Assembly (NCBI GenBank): GCA_947500035.1
Contig: CANMQP010000002.1
Location: forward strand, 62,001 to 126,000
Origin: an uncultured Kiloniellaceae bacterium
GTDB lineage: Bacteria > Pseudomonadota > Alphaproteobacteria > Kiloniellales > Kiloniellaceae
Length of the DNA stretch: 64,000 nucleotides
Direction of reading: 5' to 3'
Shown here: one piece after another, positions 28,234 to 36,466 of the stretch
Layout of the letters: each line of letters begins with the position of its first letter
How positions within the stretch are numbered: the stretch's first letter is position 1
Translations under genes and position numbers: made by a program
The notes under the pieces: generated by a model
Told to the model about the DNA's origin: nothing
Database searches by the model: none
Seen by the model: the letters and a program-made list of their open reading frames with translations, nothing else

Positions 28234-28403
28234 TATAGCGGAAGCCGATACTCCATAGCTGGATCACGGACGGAACGACGCCAATCCCCGCACCCGGAAG
28301 TTAGACCGGGTTTGTCCTTTTTGGATCTGGCAGATCACCTCTGGCCCAGGGAATCGGCGCCTGACCGCAACTGGTGAAAACCGACGACGAAACGGAACGA
28401 GCA

Positions 28404-29471
28404 ATGGCCGACAACGTGGTGGAGCAAGACAACGGCTCCAGATTACAACGCTCGATCATTTCGCGTCCAACCATGGCCGACGTCGCCCGCCTCTCGGGCT
28501 TCTCAGCTATGACCGTTTCGCGCGCGCTTAAAGACGGTGCCTCGGTCTCCGCAAAAACCCGCGAGCGGATACTCGAGGTGATAGAAGAGATTGGCTACGT
28601 CCCGGATTTGAGCGCGGGCGGCCTCTCCTCCAAGCGCTCGGGCTTTGTGACCGCCCTGGTCCCCACCATCAACAATTCGAACTTTTCCGACACCGCCTGC
28701 GGCCTGACCGATGCACTGTCGAAACGCGGGCTTCAATTGCTGCTCGGCTACACCGATTACTCCGCGGCCCGCGAAGAGGAACTGGTTGCGGCCATGTTAC
28801 GCCGGCGCCCAGAGGGCATGATCCTCACCGGAGGCTTTCACACGCCACGCGCCCGGCATCTGCTCGATTCCGCCGCGATCCCGATCATCGAGACCTGGGA
28901 TTTGCCTGATAACCCGATCGATCAGGTTGTCGGCTTCTCGAATGCGGAAGCAATCGGCGCGATGGTGCGCGATCTCACCGCGCGCGGCTATCGCAACATC
29001 GGTTTCATCGGTGGCTCCAGCAAGCGCGACACCCGGGGGGCCGACCGGCGGGCCGGTTACGAAGCCGCCATGGCGGAGCTGGGCCTGGGCGAAGGCCATG
29101 TCATCACCTTTGGCACGCCCCCAATCTCCATGGAACAGGGCGGACAGGCCATCGTGCAGATGATCGGGCAGTGGCCGGAAGTCGACGCTGTCATCTGCGT
29201 GTCCGATCTCTCGGCCTTCGGCGCGATTATGGAGTGCCATCGGCGGGGCTGGGCCGTACCCGGCCGGATCGCAGTTGCGGGCTTCGGAGACTTCGAGGTT
29301 TCGCGCTGCTGCTGGCCCTCCATTACAACGGTCACAGTGAACAGCTACGATATCGGTAGACAGGCAGGCGAACTGCTGCTTGCAACCCTGGACAAGATCC
29401 GCTCGGGCGCCGAGATCCGACCCGCCACACAAAAGATCGACTTCAAAGTCGTCGTCCGGGAAAGCACTTAG
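28404..29471 (+). CDS. LacI-family regulator of sugar-acid genes (GntR/IdnR-like)
   Basis: 355 residues from the ATG at 28404; a GTG start 30 bases upstream (28374) is possible and neither has a strong ribosome site. HTH at about 23-48 (TMADVARLSGFSAMTVSRAL), hinge GYVPDLSAGGLSS, then a periplasmic-binding-like effector domain (ALVPTINNSNFSDTACGL; RNIGFIGG). Recognises palindromes such as those at 28220, 33139 and 33252 (inference from the family and their positions). Expected inducer: gluconate, idonate or a ketogluconate. Confidence 0.9.
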   Translation: MADNVVEQDNGSRLQRSIISRPTMADVARLSGFSAMTVSRALKDGASVSAKTRERILEVIEEIGYVPDLSAGGLSSKRSGFVTALVPTINNSNFSDTACGLTDALSKRGLQLLLGYTDYSAAREEELVAAMLRRRPEGMILTGGFHTPRARHLLDSAAIPIIETWDLPDNPIDQVVGFSNAEAIGAMVRDLTARGYRNIGFIGGSSKRDTRGADRRAGYEAAMAELGLGEGHVITFGTPPISMEQGGQAIVQMIGQWPEVDAVICVSDLSAFGAIMECHRRGWAVPGRIAVAGFGDFEVSRCCWPSITTVTVNSYDIGRQAGELLLATLDKIRSGAEIRPATQKIDFKVVVREST

Positions 29472-29498
29472 GGTCTATCGGGTGTCAGGATAGACCCT
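29470..29498 (+). promoter_or_regulatory. Stem-loop overlapping regulator stop
   Basis: AGGGTCTATC (29470-29479) pairs perfectly with GATAGACCCT (29489-29498), loop 9 bases, beginning inside the regulator's stop codon. No U-run. It may separate expression of the regulator from the lactonase gene. Confidence 0.55.
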
Positions 29499-29533
29499 GG
29501 ACCGGCGCTCTCTAAAAAAGGAAAGGATAAAAC

Positions 29534-30445
29534 ATGTCCTGGGAGAATATTGAGATCCTCGATCCAAGGATGAAGGATCTGCTGCTGCCGGACTCGCGCC
29601 TTGAACGCCATTGCACCGGTGCGGTCTGGAGCGAAGGTCCGGTCTACTTCTCCGAGGGCGATTATATTCTCTGGAGCGATATCCCCAACAATCGCATGCT
29701 CAGGTGGTCTCAGGCCGAAGGCATGAGTGTGTACCGCGAACCCTCCAATTTCACCAACGGCCACACCCGAGACCGCGAAGGGCGCCTGGTCAGTTGCGAG
29801 CACGGCGGACGACGGATCAGCCGCACCGAACCTGATGGCAGCGTTGTCTGCGTCGTCGATAAATATCAAGGCAAGAAGCTCAACTCACCCAACGACGTGG
29901 TGGTGAAGTCTGACGGCACCATCTGGTTCACCGATCCGCCTTACGGCATCATGAGCAACGAGGAAGGCTATCAGGCCGAAAGCGAAATCGGCGCGAATTA
30001 CGTCTATCGCTTCGATCCGGCGACGGAAGACTTGAGCGCGGTCGCCGACGACTTCGACAAGCCCAATGGCCTCGCCTTCTCACCGGATGAAAGCCTGCTT
30101 TACATCTCGGACACCGGGGCGTCGCATGACCCGGAGGGCGCGCACCACATCCGGGTTTTCGATGTGATCAACGGCAAGTCACTCGCAAACGGCCGGGTCT
30201 TCGCGGTGGTCGATCCGGGGCTAGCCGACGGCTTCCGCCTCGACGTCCATGGCAATCTCTACACCAGCTCGGAAGACTCCATTCAGGTCTACACCGCCGC
30301 AGGCGAGCGGATCGGCAAGATCCTGGTGCCGGAAAAAATTGCCAACTGCACCTTCGGCGGTCCGGAGAAAAACCGGCTTTTCATTGTCGCCTCCTCGTCG
30401 CTTTATTCGATCACTCTCAACACCCGCGGAGTTCAGCAGCCATGA
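29534..30445 (+). CDS. SMP-30/gluconolactonase-family lactonase
   Basis: 303-residue six-bladed beta-propeller. Divalent-metal ligands are visible: Glu34 (WSEGPVYF), Asn120 (NSPNDVVV), Asn178 (KPNGLAFS) and Asp193 (ISDTGAS). Strong site AAAGGAAAGGA before the ATG. Hydrolyses sugar lactones to aldonic acids; here it would feed the idonate/gluconate pathway encoded nearby. Overlaps the next gene by 4 bases. Confidence 0.92.
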   Translation: MSWENIEILDPRMKDLLLPDSRLERHCTGAVWSEGPVYFSEGDYILWSDIPNNRMLRWSQAEGMSVYREPSNFTNGHTRDREGRLVSCEHGGRRISRTEPDGSVVCVVDKYQGKKLNSPNDVVVKSDGTIWFTDPPYGIMSNEEGYQAESEIGANYVYRFDPATEDLSAVADDFDKPNGLAFSPDESLLYISDTGASHDPEGAHHIRVFDVINGKSLANGRVFAVVDPGLADGFRLDVHGNLYTSSEDSIQVYTAAGERIGKILVPEKIANCTFGGPEKNRLFIVASSSLYSITLNTRGVQQP

Positions 30446-30879
30446 GCGAAAACATAGAACCCTATGTGGTGTCTTCCCGGGTGCTGACCCACCACGGCGC
30501 ACTCACCATGCTCTCGGCAGCGGTCGATCACGCGACCCAGCTGCAGGTTCCTCAATGCATTGCAATCGTGGACCGAAGTGGTGAGGTGATTGCTTCTCTG
30601 CGCATGGACGGAGCCAAGTTTCTCAGCCTGCGCAGTGCGACCGCAAAAGCCAGAACGGCAGCCTCCACGAACGCAGAGACCGGCAACCTCGATATGACGA
30701 TAGGCCTGGCGCTAGGAGCCGCGACGGAGGGCGGCATGACGCCCCTGCCCGGTGGCCTGCCGATCCGTTTCGAGGGCGAACCCATTGGCGGCATCGGCGT
30801 GGGTTCAGGCAGTGGCGATCAGGACCGCGCGGTCGCCAGGGCGGCACTGGAAGCGATCGGCGCGGATATGGACTTTTAA
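30442..30879 (+). CDS. GlcG/HbpS family (haem-degrading-like) protein
   Basis: 145 residues of the GlcG/HbpS fold: ALTMLSAAVDHATQLQVPQCIAIVDRSGEVIASLRMDGA, AKARTAAS, and a Gly-rich end GGLPIRFEGEPIGGIGVGSG. Function of the family in sugar-acid clusters is unclear. Cytoplasmic, no signal peptide. ATGA overlap with the lactonase shows co-translation. Confidence 0.88.
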   Translation: MSENIEPYVVSSRVLTHHGALTMLSAAVDHATQLQVPQCIAIVDRSGEVIASLRMDGAKFLSLRSATAKARTAASTNAETGNLDMTIGLALGAATEGGMTPLPGGLPIRFEGEPIGGIGVGSGSGDQDRAVARAALEAIGADMDF

Positions 30880-30897
30880 GTCGGGCTTATTTTGAAT

Positions 30898-30977
30898 CGG
30901 CACCAGCCCGCACCCCCTCCCGGCCACCCCACGACAGTATGCTAAGGGTGGCCGGGAGGGGGTGCGGGCTGGTGCCG
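30898..30977. repeat. Perfect 32-bp inverted repeat with 16-base loop
   Basis: Arms 30898-30929 and 30946-30977 are exact reverse complements and very GC-rich; loop 30930-30945. It sits between the convergent HbpS-like and idonate dehydrogenase genes. No U-run on either side. May act as a strong bidirectional transcription block or be a palindromic repeat element. Confidence 0.9.
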
Positions 30978-30995
30978 TCGCAACAAAAAAGCACA

Positions 30996-32030
30996 CTAGT
31001 CGAACGAAAGCTGTACTTTCATCGCCCGCGAGCGGTCACCGGCCAAATCAAAGGCCTGCTGCGCGTTATCAATGGAAATCACATCGGTCAGCAAGGGTGC
31101 GGCATCAATCAGGCCCCGTGACAGGAAATCGACCGCCCAGGCAAACTCCTCGTGAAAGCGGAAGGTGCCACGAATATCGATTTCCTTGGAGACGATGAGC
31201 CCCAGCGGCAGGCTGACATCACCACCGACCCCGAGCTGTACCAGAACCCCGCGCGGCTTAAGCGCACCCAATCCGGCCACGATTGCCCGGTCATTACCGC
31301 TGGCCTCGATCTGGATGTCGAAGGTGCCTTTGTTGGCCGCGTAGGCCTCCAGACGCTCCGGGTTCTTGGCCACGTTGATGACTTCGTCGGCGCCGACTTT
31401 CTTCGCGGCGACCAGCGGTTCATCCATCACATCGGTCGCGACGATATCCTTTGCTCCGGCCCGTCGCGCGGCAGCGACCGCCAGTGCTCCAATGGGCCCG
31501 GTCCCGGTCACCAGGACCTTCTTTCCAATGACCGACCCCGCGCGTTTCACCGCGTGCAGACAGACCGAGAGCGGTTCCGCAAAGGCAGCTGTGGTCAGAT
31601 CGACGTTTGCCGGAACGGGAAAGCACTGCGCTTCCTTGGCGACCAGCATTTCCCGAAAGGCGCCCTGAACATGGGGAAAGCGCATGGCGCTGCCGTAGAA
31701 GCGCATATCGAGACAGTGATTGGGCTTACCGTCCAGGCAGTAGCCGCATTCGCCGCAAGGCACGCTGGGATTGACCGCAATCTTGTCGCCAACCGCAACA
31801 GAGGAGACATCTGTGCCAATCGCGTCTACCGTACCGGAGATCTCGTGACCCAGGATCATCGGCTCGCGAATGCGCACCGCGCCGAAGCCGCCGTGCTGGT
31901 AATAGTGCAGATCCGACCCGCAGATACCGCCGACGCCGATGCGGACCTTCACGTCCGTGGCGCCGATCTCACCGGTGGCGACATCATCAACCCGCAAATC
32001 GTTCGGCGCATGTATCGTAACCGCACGCAT
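30996..32030 (-). CDS. idnD: L-idonate 5-dehydrogenase (zinc-dependent MDR)
   Basis: 344 residues of the zinc alcohol dehydrogenase superfamily. Catalytic zinc: CGSDLH and GHEISG; structural zinc: CGECGYCLDGKPNHC; cofactor loop GTGPIGALAVAAARR. Overall sequence reads as IdnD, which oxidises L-idonate to 5-keto-D-gluconate with NAD(P)+. First call is idnD; sorbitol- or threonine-type dehydrogenases are alternatives. Transcribed with the 2-hydroxyacid dehydrogenase, away from the operator at 33139. Confidence 0.88.
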   Translation of the reverse strand: MRAVTIHAPNDLRVDDVATGEIGATDVKVRIGVGGICGSDLHYYQHGGFGAVRIREPMILGHEISGTVDAIGTDVSSVAVGDKIAVNPSVPCGECGYCLDGKPNHCLDMRFYGSAMRFPHVQGAFREMLVAKEAQCFPVPANVDLTTAAFAEPLSVCLHAVKRAGSVIGKKVLVTGTGPIGALAVAAARRAGAKDIVATDVMDEPLVAAKKVGADEVINVAKNPERLEAYAANKGTFDIQIEASGNDRAIVAGLGALKPRGVLVQLGVGGDVSLPLGLIVSKEIDIRGTFRFHEEFAWAVDFLSRGLIDAAPLLTDVISIDNAQQAFDLAGDRSRAMKVQLSFD

Positions 32031-32084
32031 GACAGAAAATTCCTTTCAGCTTCGCGCCGCGAACCGCAAGCGCGCTATTGTGGA

Positions 32085-33029
32085 TCAGACGACCGGCGTC
32101 AAAAGCTCCGCGCCCTCGAAGTGCGCGACCAGGTTATCAAGAACCAGTTTGCCCATGGCCCTACGGGTCTCCAGGGTCCCGCTGGCGTGATGAGGCTGCA
32201 CCACGACATTTTCGAACTCCAGGAGCCGCCGGTCCATATCCGGCTCGGATGCAAAAACGTCCAGCCCTGCGCCGCCGATGCGCTTTTGGGCCAGGGCGTC
32301 GATCAGTGCCTCCTCATCCACCGTAGAGCCACGGGAGATATTAACAAGAACCCCCTGCGGCCCCAAGGCTTCCAGGACGGAGGCGTTGACGATGTTCCGC
32401 GTGCCCTCGCCGCCCGCGCTCGAGATCACCAGGAAGTCCGAAGCCGCCGCAAGGGCCTGTGGCGTTTCCATGTATGTGGCATCAAGGCCTTCGCGAGGCG
32501 CACGATTATGGTAGGCGATCGACATGTCGAAACCACGCATGCGCTTCGCCAGAGCCGCACCGATCCGGCCCATGCCCAAAATGCCGAGGCGCTTGCCGGT
32601 CACCCGGCTGGTCAGTCCCATAGCGCCTTCTTCCAGCCATTTTCCCGAACGCACATGGGCATCGCCCTGCGGAATGCGACGGGCGGCGGCCAGGATCAGC
32701 GCCACGCCCATGTCGGCCACGTCATCGGTCAGCACATCCGGTGTATTCGCCACCCGGATGGAGTTGGCACGCGCATGGTCCAGGTCGATCCCGTCAACAC
32801 CTACTCCGAAACAGGAAATCATCTCCAGCTTCGGCAAGCGTTTCATGAGCGCCGCATCGGCGCCCAGGTCTCCCCGGGTCGCAATGGCCCGGATGTTGTC
32901 GGCTTGCGCCGATATCAGGGCGTCGGGATCCGCGGTTTCCCAATAGCGGTGCAGGGTGAAGCCTTCTTCCAGGGCATCCATATCCCATTGAGGCAAGGCA
33001 CCCATTACCAGAACATCAGGCTTCGACAT
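32085..33029 (-). CDS. D-2-hydroxyacid dehydrogenase (2-ketogluconate/hydroxypyruvate reductase-like)
   Basis: 314 residues from the ATG at 33029 (SKPDVLVMGALPQ), preceded by GGGAGC; a 12-codon upstream extension is unlikely. NAD loop LGILGMGRIGAALAKRM; catalytic triad Arg (SSAGGEGTRN), Glu (EPDMD region) and His (QPHHASGT). Reduces 2-keto acids such as 2-ketogluconate, fitting the sugar-acid cluster. Lies upstream of idnD on the same strand with a 54-base gap. Confidence 0.9.
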   Translation of the reverse strand: MSKPDVLVMGALPQWDMDALEEGFTLHRYWETADPDALISAQADNIRAIATRGDLGADAALMKRLPKLEMISCFGVGVDGIDLDHARANSIRVANTPDVLTDDVADMGVALILAAARRIPQGDAHVRSGKWLEEGAMGLTSRVTGKRLGILGMGRIGAALAKRMRGFDMSIAYHNRAPREGLDATYMETPQALAAASDFLVISSAGGEGTRNIVNASVLEALGPQGVLVNISRGSTVDEEALIDALAQKRIGGAGLDVFASEPDMDRRLLEFENVVVQPHHASGTLETRRAMGKLVLDNLVAHFEGAELLTPVV

Positions 33030-33138
33030 GAAAAGCTCCCGCACACTCAATCGGATCAAACTCAAATACTGGGAGCAGATTCACCGGCCCGCTGAACCGC
33101 CAATGGCGATTCCATCCAAACGGGATCTGCTCAAAAAA

Positions 33139-33152
33139 CGTTATCGATAACA
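33139..33152. promoter_or_regulatory. Putative LacI-family operator, minus-strand promoter side
   Basis: CGTTATCGATAACA, one mismatch from the perfect palindrome at 33252. It is 110 bases before the 2-hydroxyacid dehydrogenase start, next to a TACAAT (minus, 33157-33152) that could be its -10. Confidence 0.7.
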
Positions 33153-33236
33153 TTGTAGGGTAAAACCTCGCTTTGACAAGGCCACTCGCCCTTCTTCGCC
33201 TATTGTCACTGTCACTGATTTTTGATCTCCACCAAC

Positions 33237-33266
33237 TTGACAGTGTACTATTGTTATCGATAACAT
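33237..33266 (+). promoter_or_regulatory. Putative promoter overlapped by operator
   Basis: TTGACA at 33237-33242 and TAACAT at 33261-33266, 18-base spacing. The -10 is inside the palindrome TGTTATCGATAACA (33252-33265), so repressor binding would block RNA polymerase. Drives the plus-strand dehydrogenase and kinase. Confidence 0.6.
33252..33265. promoter_or_regulatory. Putative LacI-family operator, plus-strand promoter side
   Basis: TGTTATCGATAACA, a perfect 14-bp palindrome, same frame as 28220 but with ATCGAT instead of ACCGGT in the centre. 113 bases from the operator at 33139. Confidence 0.75.
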
Positions 33267-33459
33267 AATGACTGGTTTTCAACGTTGCGCCCGCATGCAC
33301 AAGGGGTCCGGGACAAGACATCACGCGATAACGCGAAGGGAACGGACAGCTCGGAAAACCCACGCTAGAAGAGTAAGAAACAAGAGCGAAAACAACGCAG
33401 TCACCGCCTTTGAGTTCCGAGTCATCGGCTTGTTCAACATCTCGTCACTTGGAGCCCGC

Positions 33460-34227
33460 ATGAGCGCAGCCCTGTTTGACCTCTCCGACCGCATCGCGCT
33501 GATTACCGGCTCAAGCCAGGGTATCGGATACACACTGGCCAAGGGACTGGCCGGCGCCGGTGCGACCGTCGTTCTCAATGCCCGCAACAGCGAAAAGCTC
33601 GAAGCTGCGGCAGAGCGTCTGCGTTCCGAAGGTGCAACGGTCCACACCAGCGCCTTCGACGTCACCGACCAGAAGGCCGTCACCGCCGGGATCGTGGCCA
33701 TCGAGACCTCGGTGGGCCCGATCGACATTCTGGTGAATAACGCTGGCATCCAGCGCCGTATGCCGCTCGAGGACTTCCCCGCCGAGACCTGGGACGAGCT
33801 GATGCGCACCAACCTGGACAGCGTATTTTTTGTCGGCCAGGCCGTGGCACGTCGCATGATCCCCAGAGAAGGCGGCAAGATCATCAACATCTGCTCGGTC
33901 CAAAGCGAGCTTGGACGTCCCTCCATCGCCCCCTACACCGCCTCCAAGGGCGCGGTGAAAATGCTGACCAAGGGCATGGCGATCGACTGGGGAAAACATA
34001 ACATCCAGGTCAACGGCCTGGGTCCGGGCTACTTCAAGACCGAACTGACCGAGGCTCTGGTCAAGGACGAGGCTTTCACGGCCTGGCTGGTCGGCCGGAC
34101 TCCTTCGGGCCGCTGGGGCAACGTCGAAGAATTGATCGGCGCCGCCATCTTCCTCGCCTCTCCCGCTTCCAGTTTCGTGAATGGTCATGTGCTCTATGTC
34201 GACGGCGGTGTCACAGCAACCCTCTGA
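33460..34227 (+). CDS. idnO: SDR, gluconate 5-dehydrogenase-like (5-ketogluconate reductase)
   Basis: 255 residues from the ATG at 33460, after TTGGAG; an upstream extension of 64 codons has no protein character. Cofactor loop TGSSQGIG, NNAG, catalytic Ser in ICSVQSE, Tyr-Lys in YTASKGA, end GHVLYVDGG. Sequence and context fit IdnO/Ga5DH, reducing 5-keto-D-gluconate to D-gluconate. The gluconokinase gene overlaps its 3' end. Confidence 0.87.
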   Translation: MSAALFDLSDRIALITGSSQGIGYTLAKGLAGAGATVVLNARNSEKLEAAAERLRSEGATVHTSAFDVTDQKAVTAGIVAIETSVGPIDILVNNAGIQRRMPLEDFPAETWDELMRTNLDSVFFVGQAVARRMIPREGGKIINICSVQSELGRPSIAPYTASKGAVKMLTKGMAIDWGKHNIQVNGLGPGYFKTELTEALVKDEAFTAWLVGRTPSGRWGNVEELIGAAIFLASPASSFVNGHVLYVDGGVTATL

Positions 34228-34795
34228 TAACGGCTTGCCGCTCGGCATCGTCATCATGGGCGTGTCGGGATGCGGCAAGACCACCATCGCCCGCTCACTG
34301 GCGCGCAGTCTGCGCGTCAAGTTTCTGGACGCAGACAAGTTTCACCCTGCGTCGAATATCGAAAAGATGAGCAGCGGGACGCCCCTGACGGATTCAGACA
34401 GAGAGCCCTGGCTCGACGATGTCGGGGCAAGACTCGCAAGGGAAGCGCAGGATCGCGGCATAGCGGTTCTCGCCTGTTCCGCTCTGCGCCGAACCTACAG
34501 GGAGCGGCTGAAACGGGCTTCCGGCCTGGATCTCCTGTTCATCCTGCTCGACGGCTCGAAAGCCGTTCTACAGCGCCGGGTCGGGCGGCGCACAAGCCAC
34601 TTTATGCCGGCCACGCTGCTGGACAGCCAACTCGCGACCCTGGAACGGCCGGATCAGGACGAGCGCGCTTTTGCGGTGAACATCTCCCAACCGGTCAAGA
34701 AAATGATCGAGGAGATCCTGAAGGCTCCGGACTTGCAAAACAAACGGACCCATACGGAGCAAGATCAGGCACTTGCCGAACCCGGTACTGAATGA
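34196..34795 (+). CDS. gntK: Gluconokinase
   Basis: 199 residues from the ATG at 34196; the start is uncertain (ATGs at 34181, 34187; no clear ribosome site), and translation is probably coupled to the overlapping upstream gene. P-loop GVSGCGKTT at about 22, then FLDADKFHPASNIEKMSSGTPLTD, characteristic of bacterial GntK. Phosphorylates D-gluconate to 6-phosphogluconate, feeding the Entner-Doudoroff pathway. About 20 extra residues at the C-terminus. Confidence 0.92.
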   Translation: MSTAVSQQPSDNGLPLGIVIMGVSGCGKTTIARSLARSLRVKFLDADKFHPASNIEKMSSGTPLTDSDREPWLDDVGARLAREAQDRGIAVLACSALRRTYRERLKRASGLDLLFILLDGSKAVLQRRVGRRTSHFMPATLLDSQLATLERPDQDERAFAVNISQPVKKMIEEILKAPDLQNKRTHTEQDQALAEPGTE

Positions 34796-34897
34796 GGCTG
34801 CCGGCATAGGCAAAAGATAAACCGGCAGAGCGCGCAACTGGGCCGAGCCGGAAAAGAAAAAGCCGTAAACAACGGCGTTAACCTTGGGAGGTAAGAG

Positions 34898-36451
34898 ATG
34901 GTGGCGGAACAGCCACTCCTGCGCTTTGAAGCCATTAGCAAACGCTTCGGGGGGACGCTCGCGCTCGACGCCGTTTCGCTGAACGTGGAAGCCGGTGAAA
35001 TCGTCGCGTTGCTCGGTGAAAACGGCGCAGGCAAATCCACGCTGATCAAAACCCTTGCCGGTATTCATACGGCTGATGGCGGCCGCATTCTCGTGCGCGG
35101 CGAAACCTATCAACACCGTCCCTCGCGCTTTGGCGAGCGCCAGACCGTGGCTTTCATTCATCAGGACCTCGGCCTGATCGAATGGATGACCGTGGCCGAA
35201 AATATCTCTCTCGCCCAGGGCTTCCCGAGAGGTCTTGGGGTCATCAAATGGTCCGAGACCGAGAAGCTGGCCGAACGGGCCATCCAGGCCATGGGCTGCG
35301 ATATCGATCCGACCCGGCGGGTGCAGGAACTCTCCCGGATCGAAAAGTCCCTGGTGGCCATCGCGCGGGCTCTGGCAGTGGAAGCCGATCTCCTGGTGCT
35401 GGATGAACCCACCGCGAGCCTTCCTGCCGACGAAGTCGAGCGTCTTTTCACGGCTCTGCGCCCTCTGCGCGAACGCGGCGTTGGCATTATCTACGTCTCT
35501 CATCGTCTTGACGAAATCTTTCAGATCGCCGACCGGGTGGCGGTTCTGCGCGACGGGCGGCTGGTAGGCGAGCGCGCCATCGCCGAGACCAGTCCGCGTG
35601 ACCTGGTCGAGCTCATTGTCGGGCGTCCCAGCGACGAGATGTTTCACAAGGCGAACACTGAGCCCGGCAGACTGGTGCTGGAAGTCCGCGACTTTGTCAC
35701 CGAAAGCGCGGGCCCCTTGAATTTCGATGTCTATGAGGGCGAGGTTCTCGGGCTCGTCGGCCTGCGCGGCGCCGGTCAGGAATCCGTCGGACGCGCGCTC
35801 TTTGGCTGCGAAGCCCATGCGGGGCGGGTCCGGTTGGATGGCCTGGAGCCCGATCTCTCTTCGCCGCGCAGCGCGCTCGACAGTGCGATCGGATTAGTGG
35901 CGCGGGACCGGACGGAAGAGTCGGTCGCGCTCTCGCTTTCGGTGCGGGAGAACACCTTTCTCAATCCGGCGTCGGTTGGACGCGGCCTCCTCTCCTTCAC
36001 CTCCGCGAAGGCGGAAGCCCGGCGCGCTCAGGAAATCGGCGACAGCGTCGGCCTGCGTCCCAACGATCCGGAGCTTCCGGTCGAAGCCCTTTCCGGCGGC
36101 AACCAGCAAAAGGTCGTGGTCGGGCGCTGGCTCGCGACGGGCCGGAAGCTTCTGATCGCGGAAGATCCTACGGCCGGAGTCGATGTCGGCGCCAAGGCGG
36201 AGATTTACCGGCTGATGAACCAGGCCCTCGCGAGCGGCACGGCGCTGGTCATCATCTCCACCGACTTCGAGGAGGTTGCCAACATCTGCCATCGGGCGAT
36301 CGTCTTCAGCCGCGGCAAGGTCGTAGAGAATCTCGAGGGCGAGGACTTGACCATCGCCGCCCTCATTCACGCGGCCTCGGCAGCGGAAGCGCCGACAAAG
36401 CCCCCGGCGGAAGTCCCAATGAAACCCGCGACCGCGGCCACCAGTCTCTAA
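34898..36451 (+). CDS. Sugar ABC transporter ATP-binding protein (RbsA/MglA type)
   Basis: 517 residues, two fused nucleotide-binding domains. First: Walker A GENGAGKST, Walker B LLVLDEPTAS; its signature is divergent (LSRIEKSLVAIARAL). Second: degenerate P-loop (GLRGAGQESVG), signature LSGGNQQKVVVGRWLA. Site GGGAGGTAAGAG before the ATG. First gene of a three-gene importer with permease and receptor downstream. Confidence 0.94.
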   Translation: MVAEQPLLRFEAISKRFGGTLALDAVSLNVEAGEIVALLGENGAGKSTLIKTLAGIHTADGGRILVRGETYQHRPSRFGERQTVAFIHQDLGLIEWMTVAENISLAQGFPRGLGVIKWSETEKLAERAIQAMGCDIDPTRRVQELSRIEKSLVAIARALAVEADLLVLDEPTASLPADEVERLFTALRPLRERGVGIIYVSHRLDEIFQIADRVAVLRDGRLVGERAIAETSPRDLVELIVGRPSDEMFHKANTEPGRLVLEVRDFVTESAGPLNFDVYEGEVLGLVGLRGAGQESVGRALFGCEAHAGRVRLDGLEPDLSSPRSALDSAIGLVARDRTEESVALSLSVRENTFLNPASVGRGLLSFTSAKAEARRAQEIGDSVGLRPNDPELPVEALSGGNQQKVVVGRWLATGRKLLIAEDPTAGVDVGAKAEIYRLMNQALASGTALVIISTDFEEVANICHRAIVFSRGKVVENLEGEDLTIAALIHAASAAEAPTKPPAEVPMKPATAATSL

Positions 36452-36466
36452 ACGGATCAAACCATC

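Noticed and set aside
31152-33095. Plus-strand frame of 647 codons
   Set aside because: Antisense to idnD and the 2-hydroxyacid dehydrogenase, both with full catalytic motifs; a high-GC shadow.
34568-35818. Minus-strand frame of 416 codons
   Set aside because: Antisense to gntK and the ABC ATPase, which carry Walker motifs.
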